A stretch of DNA of 64,000 nucleotides from Streptomyces sp. NBC_00341 (GCF_041435055.1 NZ_CP108002.1:8618001-8682000); one strand, 5' to 3'; counted from the first letter of the stretch, positions 30,301 to 37,553 are shown. Notes: generated by a model not told the origin, from the letters alone. Made by a program: numbers and translations.

Positions 30301-30786
30301 CGGCTGCTCGGGTACTCGCTGGGCGGCAACCTCGCGTTCGAGGTGGCCAAGGAGCTCGAATCACGCGGGCGCGAGGTCTCCCACGTCGTGGTGCTGGACT
30401 CCCGCCGCATCCTGGAGACGTACGAGCCGGGCGAGGAGGGCGTAAGGATCTTCGAGGAGGAGCTGGGCCGGCATCTGTACCAGCACACCGGCTCGGAGAT
30501 CGTCGCCAAGACCGTCCTCGAACACGCGGCCGAGTATGTGGGTTTCTGCGGCAGAACCCCCAACACCGGGACGGTGGCGGCCTCGGTCGGCGTCGTCACC
30601 GACGAGGAGAAGGCGGGCCTCTACGCCCCCGGCGCCCCCGGAACCTGGCACGGCAGCTCAACCGGCGGGACCCACGTCCTGCGGGGCTCCGGGACCCACG
30701 CCGACATGCTCGACCCCAAACACCTCCCGCGCAACGCCGCCCTGGTACGCGCCCTTCTCACGGGGGACGCCGACCATGCCGGATGA
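21361..30786 (+). CDS. ftdB: Iterative hybrid PKS-NRPS of polycyclic tetramate macrolactam synthesis
   Basis: A 3141-residue megasynthase in the order KS-AT-DH-KR-ACP-C-A-PCP-TE, the signature architecture of PTM synthases. One PKS module works iteratively to build two polyene chains, the NRPS part joins them to the two amines of ornithine, and the TE forms the tetramate. Active sites: KS C184 (DTACSSS), H319, H359; AT S648 (GHSTGE); DH H946 and D1112; KR TGAFGALG near 1464 and Y1621; ACP S1781; C HHIVSD at 1975-1976; PCP S2866; TE S2986 (GYSLGG). The A-domain pocket reads D-V-G-E-V-G-S-I-D, close to known ornithine codes. The TTG start follows GAGGAG. Codon 1137 is TTA. The first DH motif is HxxxDxxxxP rather than HxxxGxxxxP. 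Confidence 0.95.
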   Translation: MADAINDASTGKVAIIGIGCRFPGEASDHRAFWQNLLDGKDCVIPTPADRYDVTTLRSGHRDKPGRLVGGRGGYIEGFDEFEPAFFGISPREADHMDPQQRKLLEVAWEALEDGGQRPAELAGSDTAVYVGAFTLDYKILQFADLSFQTLAAHTATGTMMTMVSNRISHSFDFRGPSLSVDTACSSSLVAVHLACQSLNRRESGLALAGGVLLHMAPQYTIAETKGGFLSPEGRSRTFDASADGYVRAEGVGLVALKRLEDALRDGDPIHAVIAGTGVNQDGRTNGITVPNGEAQVSLVRRVCAEAGITPGDLQYMEAHGTSTPVGDPIEANALSRALAIGRAPGAACYVGSVKANIGHTESAAGIAGLIKTALALKHRRIPPHINLERINPAIDRGSSPYDIPTTVTDWPEHEGPARAGVNAFGFGGTNAHAVLEEAPAHTARAETARPSPAARPVLPPQERGWSILPLTTRHPDALPQLARGISRELAGEHGPAVALDDLGHTLAHRRQHLESRLSVVYSSRESLEEALDTCLRGEPHPRVVQGRQLDTPDRRLVWVFTGMGPQWWAMGRGLLASEPVFRDAVTACDREIRKIAGWSLMDEMAADESRSRMAETWLAQPANFAVQIGLAALWRSYGIHPDAVVGHSTGEIAAFYEAGVYSLEDAVRIAVHRSRLQHTLSGTGTMLAVGLPEAEADRRVRPYGDLISVAAVNSPASVTLAGDGTALAALADELRTELVFTKFLAVEVPYHSAAMDRIKDELLTALAGIEPRPATVPVHLTGQEGVAEGVELDAGYWWKNVRDRVRFHAAVDRLADDGHRLFLEIGPHPVLGHAIRECLEAKGRTGVSVPSVRRAEDEPERFAVSLATLHNNGFDIAWDVLQPVGRTVPLPRYPWRRDRHWTEPGAVAQIRLGRLDHPLLGRRTDHTEPTWQARLDTERLPYLADHRIQDSVVFPAAGYLEMAAQAVRELTGGTDVVLADIDLRKALFLAEDDARTVHLSVSLEDGGFVVASAAAGPETERVVHASGVVRTAQRRSAGAPLHADPIRERCPRRLDNQECYTALAALGYQYGPAFQAIEEVWIGADEVLARITPPAAIGGGAADHHIHPVLLDACFQALLTPQLLTGETPAPGTGIRLPLSLDEMSVSPVGDRTLWVHGTVRRHDGDALVGDLALYAEDGTALGRMRGFRAADVEKASGAVSRSTIDSWLAEPVWTDRPWAAASGVAAEGSGTGEPQDWLVLADNGGVGDAFAELVTARGDRCRTVWLDDAGDGPERGGELPAAPDCAARLEQLFTELDREGEAFRGTVVHLWNLDQPGIDAAGRQDVVRAADTGAYSLVALARILLARQTGGRLHVVTRGAQPVSPGEPTEPLGTPAWGVTRVLRHQELAGHRGKLVDLDPAREPGAPGVRADAEALLREFLVDDEEEIGLRGDRRATSRIRPAEGLTRPLPLRLRADGSYLVTGAFGALGRLLCRTLVKRGARRLILMSRTPVPDRHTWQETDPATAQGRAVALLKELEAAGAQTVLAPVDVTDEHALTGWLDAHRRDGAPPVRGVFHLAGQVRDRLVPDMDRTTFDAVLDPKAVGAYLLDKHLRDEPLEHFVLFASIASLLTTAGQTNYAAGNAFLDALAHRRRAQGLPALSLDWGPWATGMIEELGLVDHYLHSRGMSSLSPEAGMSVLERVIGQDRAQLLVATVVDWQTFLAWYDSPPPLVTELAAAAQEHTAEEGGGILDAFRDAGEADRRRLVIDRFTAITATVLRSAAHEIDPAAGLTGLGLDSLLAMELRARTQADLGIALPVVALLSGTSVEELAGRLYDGLTERVAAGGAGESDATAVEVFTDELNHPLTQNQKALWFLKQLNPDGYAYNIGGAVEVRAEIEPELMFEAVRRLVARHPALRANFHLEEGLPVQRTTSGTEPDLGLFDVQGQGWEDIRRTIIREYRKPYDLERDPLVRFRLFKRGPSRWVIMKAVHHIVSDAISTFTFIEELLAVYEALKQGREPALPPVGARYLDFLNQQNRFLAGPEAGGMLEYWRSHLPAEVPLLDLPVDRPRPAVQTHNGASEFFVLDTELSARVHALAQEHGVTPFMVLLSTYYILLHRYSGQDHVIVGSPVTGRTHQEFSSVYGYFVNPLPLHADLSAGPTVAELLEQVRRTVLNGLDNQEYPFVLLVEELGLQHDPSRSAVFQAMFILLTHKVATEQYGYRLEYIELPEEEGQFDITLSVYEDEAEGCFHCVLKYNTDLFLPRTVRRMAEHYVQLLDSMTRAPAGLPTPRLEMLGAQEREQLVTEWSGSSRLPAVAGREPGRDRTVHQLIGDIARAHPEAVAVSVPDLRGPTEHLTYGELDRRADTRARRLRELGVTQGSVVGLCLDKSPELVVTLLAVLRAGGAYLPVHPDQPAERVAHVLGIAQAALIVVDDTRAAWAEGLPATVLTPARLGATETEGPAPQGSTDLDAPAYVINTSGSTGRPKAVRVSHRSLVSAYAAWSGEYRLADAARVHLQMAEPSFDVFTGDLVRALCSGGRLVLADRDLIFDTSRLYRTMRTERVDSAEFVPAVVRGLMDHCERAGERLDFMSLLVVGSDAWKVAEYERLRGLCGPGTRVINSYGVTEATIDSAFFEGPADGLEPGLMVPIGRPLANSTLHVLDEHGEPVPPGVPGELWIGGEGVAIGYAGDPEQTAQRFVTRQLSREPGAAPVRLYRTGDVARWDTHGRMHLLGRSDHQVKLRGHRIEVAEIESHLAGWPGLARAVVAVRPDAAGEPILCAYCVAEPGRTLDRRAVRRHLAGAVPAFMVPSHVVELPELPLTAHGKVDVAALPVPAGTDRQQSYEAPVTLYELSMARHWEALLGMDRAGLGDDFFESGGSSIKLIELIHHLRTEFGIGVPVSRLYQATTLHGMAAAVADLVNNTTSEELPYLTFNPGPGQPVFCFPPAGGHALVYRGFAAQLLTYPIVAFNYVPGDDKVARYADLVESVGPEGPCRLLGYSLGGNLAFEVAKELESRGREVSHVVVLDSRRILETYEPGEEGVRIFEEELGRHLYQHTGSEIVAKTVLEHAAEYVGFCGRTPNTGTVAASVGVVTDEEKAGLYAPGAPGTWHGSSTGGTHVLRGSGTHADMLDPKHLPRNAALVRALLTGDADHAG
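24769..24771 (+). promoter_or_regulatory. In-frame TTA leucine codon in ftdB (bldA target)
   Basis: Codon 1137 of the PKS-NRPS gene, in the DH domain (I-R-L-P-L-S), is TTA. It makes full-length synthase depend on bldA independently of ftdA. Confidence 0.7.
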
Positions 30787-32452
30787 GGACGACTGGGACA
30801 GCCCGCACCGGACACCCGGCAGCGCGCCCCGCGTCATCGTCATCGGCGCGGGAGTGGCAGGCCTGTCCACCGGCTGCTACGCGCAGATGAGCGGGATGCG
30901 GACCCGCATCTTCGAGAAACACGTGCTGCCCGGTGGATGCTGCACGGCCTGGTCCCGCGACGGCTACCTCTTCGACTACTGCATCGAGTGGCTGATCGGC
31001 ACCGCCGCGGGCAACGACGCCAACCAGGTCTGGCGCGAGCTGGGCGCGCTCGACGGCAAGACCGTCAGGAACTTCGACCTGTTCAACAAGGTCGTCGACG
31101 AGGACGGCAGGTCGGTGACCTTCTGGAACGACCCGGCCCGGCTGGAGGAACACCTGCTGCGCGTATCGCCCGCCGACGCGCGCCTGATCCGTTCCTTCTG
31201 CCGTGACCTGAGGAGGTTCACGGAGATCGAGCTGTACCCGTTCCTGACCGCGCCGGCCCTGCGGACCGTACGGGAACGGGCGGCGACACTGCGCACCGTA
31301 CTGCCGGCGTTCCGCCTCTTCTGGCGCACCGCCGCCACCCCGATGCACCGGTTCGCGGACCGGTTCGAGGACCCGCTGCTGCGCAGAGCCTTCCGGAACA
31401 TCTTCTTCCAGGACCCGGAGGGCTTCCCCCTGCTCCCGTACCTCTTCAACATGGCCAGCGCCTACCACGGCAACGCGGGCTTCCCGCAGGGCGGTTCGCT
31501 CGGCCTCGCCCGCTCCGTCGAGGAGCGGTACACCGGGCTCGGCGGGACGGTCACCTACCGCGCCCGTACCGAGAGGGTGCTGGTGGACAGCGGGCGGGCC
31601 GTCGGAATCGAGCTGCGCAACGGCAGGAGGTACTACGCGGATCACATCGTCTCCGCCGCCGACGGGCACACCACCGTCTACGAGCTGCTGGGAGGCAGAT
31701 ACACCGGCCCGAGGATCGACAAGCTCTACACCGAACTTCTGGAGCGCCCCGGAACGCTGTTCCCCGCCGTCGTCTCCGCGTTCGTCGGCGTCCATGGCGA
31801 TCTCCCCGCCGGGGACGCTCACAGCACCACCTACCTGCTGGCGCCGGAGGAGGCCGCCGAACTGCCCGGCGCACTCCAGAACAGCCTGGTGGTCCAGCTG
31901 CGCTCGCGCTACTCGGACGGCTTCGCACCGCCGGGCAAGTCCGTGGTCCACTGCACCTACTTCAGCGACTACACCTACTGGAAGGCGCTGCGCCAGAGCG
32001 ACCGCAAGGCCTACTGGGCGCAGAAACGCAAGGTGGCCGACTTCGTACGGCGGTTCCTGGGGCGGCTCTGGCCGGGCACGGCCGAGCGGATCGACCTGGT
32101 GGACGTGGCCTCACCGGCGACGACCCGGCGCTACACCGGAAACCACAACGGCTCGATCCTCGCCTGGAAGGCGTTCTCCGAAGCCGACGACGTGTCCGCC
32201 GGCCTGGTCGGCAAGGACCGGATGCGGCTGCCCGGACTCAGCGGCTTCTCCATGGCCGGCCAGTGGGTCGGCATGGGCGGACTGATCCGTGCCGCCTCCA
32301 CCGGCCGCTTCGCCACCCAGTACCTGTGCGAGGAACTGGGTCTCCCGTTCAAGGCGTGGGAGAGCGGCGGCACCACCCCCTGGCACCCGGACAGACTGGG
32401 CAAGCTGCCCCAGCTCGACCGGTGGTCCTCCAAGGAGGGAACCGGCTCGTGA
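30776..32452 (+). CDS. ftdC: Phytoene-desaturase-like FAD oxidoreductase, PTM ring formation
   Basis: A 558-residue FAD enzyme of the phytoene-desaturase (CrtI) type. In PTM pathways such enzymes trigger the reductive or oxidative closure of the carbocycles on the polyene. The dinucleotide fold is VIVIGAGVAGLSTGCYAQMSG at residue 15 onward, then LPGGCCTAWSRDGYLFDYC; the C-terminal FAD site includes MGGLIRAASTGRFATQ. Its ATG lies 11 bases inside the end of ftdB, so translation is coupled. It is clearly paralogous to the next gene, sharing the GGCCTAW block and overall layout. Which ring each enzyme makes is inferred from other PTM systems. Confidence 0.9.
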   Translation: MPDEDDWDSPHRTPGSAPRVIVIGAGVAGLSTGCYAQMSGMRTRIFEKHVLPGGCCTAWSRDGYLFDYCIEWLIGTAAGNDANQVWRELGALDGKTVRNFDLFNKVVDEDGRSVTFWNDPARLEEHLLRVSPADARLIRSFCRDLRRFTEIELYPFLTAPALRTVRERAATLRTVLPAFRLFWRTAATPMHRFADRFEDPLLRRAFRNIFFQDPEGFPLLPYLFNMASAYHGNAGFPQGGSLGLARSVEERYTGLGGTVTYRARTERVLVDSGRAVGIELRNGRRYYADHIVSAADGHTTVYELLGGRYTGPRIDKLYTELLERPGTLFPAVVSAFVGVHGDLPAGDAHSTTYLLAPEEAAELPGALQNSLVVQLRSRYSDGFAPPGKSVVHCTYFSDYTYWKALRQSDRKAYWAQKRKVADFVRRFLGRLWPGTAERIDLVDVASPATTRRYTGNHNGSILAWKAFSEADDVSAGLVGKDRMRLPGLSGFSMAGQWVGMGGLIRAASTGRFATQYLCEELGLPFKAWESGGTTPWHPDRLGKLPQLDRWSSKEGTGS

Positions 32453-34203
32453 GGACAGACAGGAGTGAGACGAAGACGTCTGCGGCGGAGGCACCGCGCG
32501 ACAGACAGACCATGATCATCATCGGCGCCGGGCTCGGCGGCCTCTCCACCGGCTGCTACGCGCAGATGAACGGCTACCGCTCCCAGGTGCTGGAGATGCA
32601 CGAGATCCCGGGAGGGTGCTGCACCGCCTGGGAACGCGGCGACTTCACCCTGGACGCCTGTGTCAGCTGGATGCTCGGCAGCGGCCCCGGCAACGAGATG
32701 CACCAGATCTGGCTGGAGCTCGGCGCGCTCCAGGGCAAGGAGGTGCGCCACTTCGACGTCTTCAACATCGTGCGGGGGCAGGACGGCAGAGCGGTCTACT
32801 TCTACTCCGACCCGGACCGGCTGCAGGACCACCTCACCGAACTCTCGCCCGCCGACGCGAAGCAGATCCGGGAGTTCTGCCGCCAGCTGCGCTCCTTCCG
32901 CAAGGCGCTGGCCGTCTACCCGTTCCTCAAACCCGTGGGACTGATGGGGCGGGTGGAGCGATGGCGCATGCTGGCGTCGTTCGTCCCCTACTTCAACGCC
33001 GTACGCAAGTCGATCTCGGTGCTGATGTCGGAGTACTCGGCCCGGTTCAAGGACCCGCTGCTGCGGGAGGCGTTCAACTTCGTCCTGTACGAGAAGCACC
33101 CGGCGTTCCCCGTACTGCCGACCCACTTCCAGCTCGCCTCGCACGCCAACCTCTCGGCGGGCGTTCCCGAAGGCGGCTCGCTCGGCCTGGCCGAGTCGAT
33201 CGAGCAGCGCTACCGCAGGCTCGGCGGCCGGGTCACGTACAACACCAAGGTCGAGGAGGTACTCATCGAGGACGACCGGGCGGTCGGTGTCCGGCTCAGC
33301 GACGGCCGGGAACTGCGCGCGGACATCATTGTGTCCGCCTGCGACGGACCCACCACGATGATGAAGCTCCTGGGAGGCCGCTACCTGAACGACGCCTACC
33401 GACGGCTCTACACCGAGACCCTCAACGAACCGGGCATGGTGTTCCCCGGCTACTTCACTCTCTTCCTGGGCCTGAAACGGCCCTTCCCCGAGGGCGAACC
33501 GTGCACGACCTATCTGCTGGACGAGGCGCAGGCGGCAGAACTGACCGGCATCCGCCACCGCAGCATCAACGTCCAGTTCCGCAGCCGCCACTACCCCGAG
33601 CTCTCGCCGGACGGGACGACCATCGTCTACGCCACCTACTTCTGCGACATCGCCCCCTGGCGAGCCCTGGACGAAGGCCCGGAACAGATCACCCGGAGCC
33701 GCGGCGGCCAGGAGCTCCACACCCTCCCCGTTCGGCACGGCCGCGGCTACTACGCGGCCAAACGGCGAGCACGCACGGCGCTCGTGAAGTTCCTGGAGGA
33801 GCGGTACCCGGGCCTGGAGGACGCCATCGCGGTACGTGACGTGTCCAGCCCCCTCACCCAGGTCAGATACACCGGCAACCACGACGGGACGGTCCTGGGA
33901 TGGCAGCCGTTCGTGGAGAGCGGCGAAACCCTGGAGGAGCTCGTCAAGAAGCACGGCCCCGGGCTCCCGGGCCTGGAGAACTTCTACCTGTCCGGCGTCT
34001 GGGCGACCACGGGCGGGCTGATCCGCGCGGCCGCGGCGGGCCGGCACGTCATGCAGTTCGTCTGCCGCGACGACGGCAGGGCGTTCACCGCCTCCCTCGA
34101 CGAGACCCGGCCGCCGCCGACCCATCTCGTCATTCCGGTCGGGGGGCTCCCCGCCGCCCGATCCGGATCCACCGGTGTGGAACAGGAACAGGAGCAGAAG
34201 TGA
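32449..34203 (+). CDS. ftdD: Second phytoene-desaturase-like FAD oxidoreductase of the PTM pathway
   Basis: A 584-residue paralogue of FtdC with the same CrtI-like fold: MIIIGAGLGGLSTGCYAQMNG, IPGGCCTAWERGDFTLD, and C-terminal TTGGLIRAAAAGRHVM. I chose GTG 32449, overlapping the ftdC stop as GTGA and preceded by AAGGAGGG; the frame extends upstream to 32263 but inside ftdC. Having two such enzymes plus one MDR reductase is the pattern reported for PTMs with a 5-5-6 carbocycle, whereas 5-6-5 types such as ikarugamycin carry a single one. The product class is therefore inferred to be 5-5-6. Confidence 0.9.
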   Translation: MRTDRSETKTSAAEAPRDRQTMIIIGAGLGGLSTGCYAQMNGYRSQVLEMHEIPGGCCTAWERGDFTLDACVSWMLGSGPGNEMHQIWLELGALQGKEVRHFDVFNIVRGQDGRAVYFYSDPDRLQDHLTELSPADAKQIREFCRQLRSFRKALAVYPFLKPVGLMGRVERWRMLASFVPYFNAVRKSISVLMSEYSARFKDPLLREAFNFVLYEKHPAFPVLPTHFQLASHANLSAGVPEGGSLGLAESIEQRYRRLGGRVTYNTKVEEVLIEDDRAVGVRLSDGRELRADIIVSACDGPTTMMKLLGGRYLNDAYRRLYTETLNEPGMVFPGYFTLFLGLKRPFPEGEPCTTYLLDEAQAAELTGIRHRSINVQFRSRHYPELSPDGTTIVYATYFCDIAPWRALDEGPEQITRSRGGQELHTLPVRHGRGYYAAKRRARTALVKFLEERYPGLEDAIAVRDVSSPLTQVRYTGNHDGTVLGWQPFVESGETLEELVKKHGPGLPGLENFYLSGVWATTGGLIRAAAAGRHVMQFVCRDDGRAFTASLDETRPPPTHLVIPVGGLPAARSGSTGVEQEQEQK

Positions 34204-35255
34204 AGATCAAGGAATGGGTCGTCCGCGAACACGTCGAGGGCACTCCCGACGTCGACCGGATCTACGAGAAGGTCGTCCGCGACATCGACGTGGACCTCGC
34301 ACCCGACGAGATGCTGCTCAAGACGCTCTACGTCTCGGTCGACCCCTACCTCCAGGGCATCGCCCTGGACACCCCACTGGGCCGGCACATGGGCGCCGAC
34401 TCGATCATGGAAGTGCTGGATGCGGGTCCGCGGGCCGCACACCGGCCGGGTGACCTGGTGCAGGGGTTCGGCGGCTGGCGGTCCCACCTGGTCAGCTCCG
34501 GCGAGGAATCCCTGTGGCAGACGGGGACCTTCCCGATGGTGTTCCCCGCCTTCCGCCGGCTCGACCCGGGCTGGTACGACGACACGCTGCCCCTGGCGAC
34601 GGCACTGAGCGCGATGGGCGGTCCGGGCATGACCGCCTGGGGCACGCTCGCGACGTTCCTCGACGCCGGACCGGGGGACACCCTGGTGATCAGCGGCGCG
34701 TCCGGCGCGGTGGGGACGCTGATCGGCCAGCTGGCCCGGCTCGCGGGCGCCCGAGTGATCGGCACCACGTCCAGCCCGCAGAAGGCGGAGTACCTCTCCC
34801 GGCTGGGGTTCGACGAGGTCGTCCTCTACCGGCAGGGCGACAGCGCCGACAGCGTGCGCGACGCGCTCGTCCGTGCCGCTCCGGACGGCGTGGACCGCTA
34901 CTTCGACAACCTCGGCGGTGCCGTGACCGACGCGGTCTTCTCCATGCTCAACATCGACAGCCGGGTGGCCGTGTGCTGGCAGTGGGCGACCCAGGTCGGC
35001 CAGGACGCCGTGGGACCCCGGCTCCTGCCGTACATCATGTTCCCGCGGACCACCGTGCGCGGGATCTTCTCCCTGGAGTGGTTCACCGACGAGAACTGGC
35101 AGGCGCTCCGCACCGAGCTGGGCGACCGCGTCCGGCGGGGCGAGGTGGTCTGTGACCACACCCTCCACCACGGCTTCGACCGCATCCCCGCGGCCTACGG
35201 GAGCCTCTACCACGACCGCGGGGCCAACCTGGGGAAGGTGCTGGTCGAGTTGTGA
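34200..35255 (+). CDS. ftdE: MDR-family NADPH-dependent reductase, PTM six-membered ring closure
   Basis: A 351-residue medium-chain dehydrogenase/reductase of the zinc-independent quinone/alkenal-reductase type. The NADPH site is LVISGASGAVGTLIGQLARLAG followed by GTTSSPQKAEYL; the cysteines and histidines that bind zinc in classic alcohol dehydrogenases are absent. The N-terminal block LYVSVDPYLQGIA is typical of the 2-alkenal-reductase branch. In related PTM pathways this enzyme closes the last, six-membered ring by hydride addition. The GTG start overlaps the ftdD stop (GTGA) with AGGAGC upstream, so ftdB-C-D-E are one coupled series. Confidence 0.88.
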   Translation: MKIKEWVVREHVEGTPDVDRIYEKVVRDIDVDLAPDEMLLKTLYVSVDPYLQGIALDTPLGRHMGADSIMEVLDAGPRAAHRPGDLVQGFGGWRSHLVSSGEESLWQTGTFPMVFPAFRRLDPGWYDDTLPLATALSAMGGPGMTAWGTLATFLDAGPGDTLVISGASGAVGTLIGQLARLAGARVIGTTSSPQKAEYLSRLGFDEVVLYRQGDSADSVRDALVRAAPDGVDRYFDNLGGAVTDAVFSMLNIDSRVAVCWQWATQVGQDAVGPRLLPYIMFPRTTVRGIFSLEWFTDENWQALRTELGDRVRRGEVVCDHTLHHGFDRIPAAYGSLYHDRGANLGKVLVEL

Positions 35256-35283
35256 CGGGTCGAGTCGTGACCGTCCGGCCCAG

Positions 35284-35324
35284 CCCCTCCACGCCATTTC
35301 GGCCGCCCCTCCGCGCCATCTCGG
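35284..35324 (+). repeat. Imperfect direct repeat in the ftdE-ftdF gap
   Basis: CCCCTCCACGCCATTTCGG (35284-35302) is repeated at 35306-35324 with two differences, a period of 22 bases. The 123-base gap is the only sizeable one inside the ftdB-F series and could hold a separate ftdF promoter. No -35/-10 pair stands out. Confidence 0.45.
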
Positions 35325-35378
35325 TCCGGCCGTCCGCCGGTCCGCTTTCCTGTCGAACCAGCACAGCCAGGAGGTACT

Positions 35379-36584
35379 TTGTCCACCGCAGTCAGTGCCG
35401 GTCCCGAACCGCTGTCGGCGCCGCTCCACCGCATGGAGTTCGGCGTCCCGGGCCCGCCCCGGCTCACCGAGCTCACGGACGGGTCGCCGGCCTGGCTGGT
35501 CAGCCGGTATCCCGATGTCAAACAGGTGCTCAGCGACAGCCGGTTCGGCCGCGCCGAGCTGTACGCGCCGGACGGTCCGTCCGTCACCCAGGCACCGGGG
35601 CTGGTCAACGACCCGGACCTGATGTTCAACCAGGACGGCCCCGACCACCTGCGGCTGCGCCGCACCCTGCGCCGCGCGTTCACTCCGCGCGCGGTCGCCA
35701 GGTGGCAGCCCTGGATCGCGGCGATCGTGGAGCAGCTGCTCGACGGACTCGCGCAGGGGGAAGGGCAGGCGGACATCGTCGCGGAGTTCACCCTGCCGTT
35801 GCCGGTGGCCGTGATCAGCCGGCTGATGGGGCTGGACGAGTCCGCGCGTGAGCGGATGCGCCACTGGAGCGATCACGCCTTCACGGACGGCTCCCGCAGC
35901 GGTGACGAGGTGGGCCCCGCCATGGCCGAGTTCTCCGAGTTCGGCGCACAGCTCCTGGCGGCACGGCGGCGCGATCCCGGGGCCGATCTGGTGAGCGGAC
36001 TGGTACGGGCCGCCGACGAGGAGGGAGACATTCCCGAGGCGCAACTGGTCAGCCTGGTCTGCGGGCTGGTGGTCGGCGGACACGACAGCACGATGACCAT
36101 GCTCGGCAACTCGCTCCTCTACCTGCTCACCGAGAGGCTGGAGGCCTGGCCGCTCCTCGCGGCCTCCGAGGAGGAGGCCGGCACGGTGGCCGACCGCCTG
36201 CTCCACCTGATCCCCCTGGGCGACGACCGGGGAAGCACCCGCCGCGCCACCGAGGGCGTCGAGGTCGGGGGCGTGCTGATCCCGGCCGGGGCGGTGGTCC
36301 TGGCGGACTGCGGAATGGCCAACCGCGACCCCGCCGTCTTCCCGCCCAGCACCGCGGACGACCTGTTCGCACCCATGGAGGCACCCACCCTGTCGTTCGG
36401 CGCCGGACCGCACTACTGCCTGGGTGCCTGGCTGGCCAGGACGGAACTCCAGCTGGCCCTGCACCGTCTGGCGGCAAGGTTCCCGGGGCTCAGGCTGTCC
36501 CAACCGCCGGAATCCGTCCGCTGGCGGATGGGGACCACCTCGCGCAGCCCGGAACGCCTTGAGGTGAGCTGGCCACGGAAGTAG
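35379..36584 (+). CDS. ftdF: Cytochrome P450 tailoring the PTM
   Basis: A 401-residue soluble bacterial P450, expected to hydroxylate or otherwise oxidise the finished macrolactam. The heme loop FGAGPHYCLGAWLAR contains the ligand cysteine, and the I-helix oxygen site reads GGHDSTMT. The K-helix motif ExxR, nearly universal in P450s, is not recognisable: the aligned segment is ADRLLHLIPLG, giving R-L-L-H at residues 273-276. The TTG start follows CAGGAGGT. It is the last gene of the cluster and converges with the methyltransferase-like gene 39 bases away. If the ExxR loss is real the fold may still be active, as other ExxR-less Streptomyces P450s exist. Confidence 0.9.
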   Translation: MSTAVSAGPEPLSAPLHRMEFGVPGPPRLTELTDGSPAWLVSRYPDVKQVLSDSRFGRAELYAPDGPSVTQAPGLVNDPDLMFNQDGPDHLRLRRTLRRAFTPRAVARWQPWIAAIVEQLLDGLAQGEGQADIVAEFTLPLPVAVISRLMGLDESARERMRHWSDHAFTDGSRSGDEVGPAMAEFSEFGAQLLAARRRDPGADLVSGLVRAADEEGDIPEAQLVSLVCGLVVGGHDSTMTMLGNSLLYLLTERLEAWPLLAASEEEAGTVADRLLHLIPLGDDRGSTRRATEGVEVGGVLIPAGAVVLADCGMANRDPAVFPPSTADDLFAPMEAPTLSFGAGPHYCLGAWLARTELQLALHRLAARFPGLRLSQPPESVRWRMGTTSRSPERLEVSWPRK

Positions 36585-36623
36585 CCGGCCGGCTTCCATC
36601 ACACCCTCATGTAAGTGAGTTGC

Positions 36624-37553
36624 TCAGGAGGGGCGCACGAGGTCCGTGACCGGGAACGAAACGGTGTCCCGGGCGGGACGGGAGAGATGGGCAGCGGTGT
36701 GGAAATGGCCGTCCGTCTCCTTCCCCCGAGGGTCCTCGCCGGCCGAGGTCACCGACTCGACGGCGAACTGCCGCTCCTGCGGACTGGTGAAGCGGCGCTG
36801 CACGAAGGTGTGGGGGGTGGCCTTCTCCGTGACCAGTCCGAAGGACTCCAGACACTCCGCGATGGGCCGATAGGAGCCGGTACGCAGCACCAGCGACGCC
36901 ACCCAGACCGGAGCTTCGGCCGATTCCAGAAGTGGCCGGAAGGTGCGCGAGGACAGGAAGCTGGCGCCGCCGGTGACCGTGATCAGACGGATGCGCCGTG
37001 CCGCGCGCAGCAAGGCGGCCGACGGCGGCGCGACCTCCAGATTCTCCCCGAAGGCCTCGTCCAGCAGGCCCACCTCGCGTGCGTAGGCGACGGCGTTGGA
37101 CGCCGCGTCGATGCCGAACACCGGGACCGCGTCCGGACGCCGCCTGGCTCGGTAGAACTCGCGGTCCCAGGAGGTCAGTTCGCCGGTGGTCATCGCGCAT
37201 GCCCGGGGCGAGGTGTAGTGGTCGTAGAGGTCGTCCAGCGTCAGATCGTGGTTCAGCAGGGCCGCGTTGATGCCGTAGGAACAGCAGATGTCCAGCACCG
37301 CCCCGGCCCCCGTCGCGCACACACCGGTCGCGACCAGCCGGCGGTGGATCTGCTGGGCATGGTGCGGCGTCCGGTAGCCCAGCGGCCGGAAGGCGCCGAA
37401 AAAGGCCCGTGGATCTGGCCGGTCGTAGATCTCGTCGAAGGGCGTCATCGACTCCTGAGCCGCGCCCGGGGCGGCGGTACCGGCCGCCCCGCCTCCCGGC
37501 TCGGCGCCCTGCCCCTGGTCGTTGCCCGCTCCGTCCGATGCCCTGACCGTCAC
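36624..37553 (-). CDS. SAM-dependent methyltransferase-like protein
   Basis: A 309-residue protein with a class I methyltransferase-like core: GAVLDICCSYGINAALL resembles the SAM-binding glycine loop, followed by LTLDDLYDHYTS. Further stretches are FDEIYDRPDPRAFFGAFRPLGYRTPHHAQ near the N terminus and VFGIDAASNAVAYAREVGLLD, where the acidic IDAASN could hold the ribose. It has no obvious membrane segment. GTG 37553 is preceded by AGAGGAG; ATG 37448 is an alternative. It is divergent from the second PKS gene and shares a 232-base promoter region with it, so a role in that pathway is likely. The acceptor is unknown, and catalytic methyl transfer is not proven. Confidence 0.6.
   Translation of the reverse strand: MTVRASDGAGNDQGQGAEPGGGAAGTAAPGAAQESMTPFDEIYDRPDPRAFFGAFRPLGYRTPHHAQQIHRRLVATGVCATGAGAVLDICCSYGINAALLNHDLTLDDLYDHYTSPRACAMTTGELTSWDREFYRARRRPDAVPVFGIDAASNAVAYAREVGLLDEAFGENLEVAPPSAALLRAARRIRLITVTGGASFLSSRTFRPLLESAEAPVWVASLVLRTGSYRPIAECLESFGLVTEKATPHTFVQRRFTSPQERQFAVESVTSAGEDPRGKETDGHFHTAAHLSRPARDTVSFPVTDLVRPS

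Noticed and set aside
33984..36602. Long antisense frame across ftdD, ftdE and ftdF
   Set aside because: It crosses three well-supported genes and has no family features.
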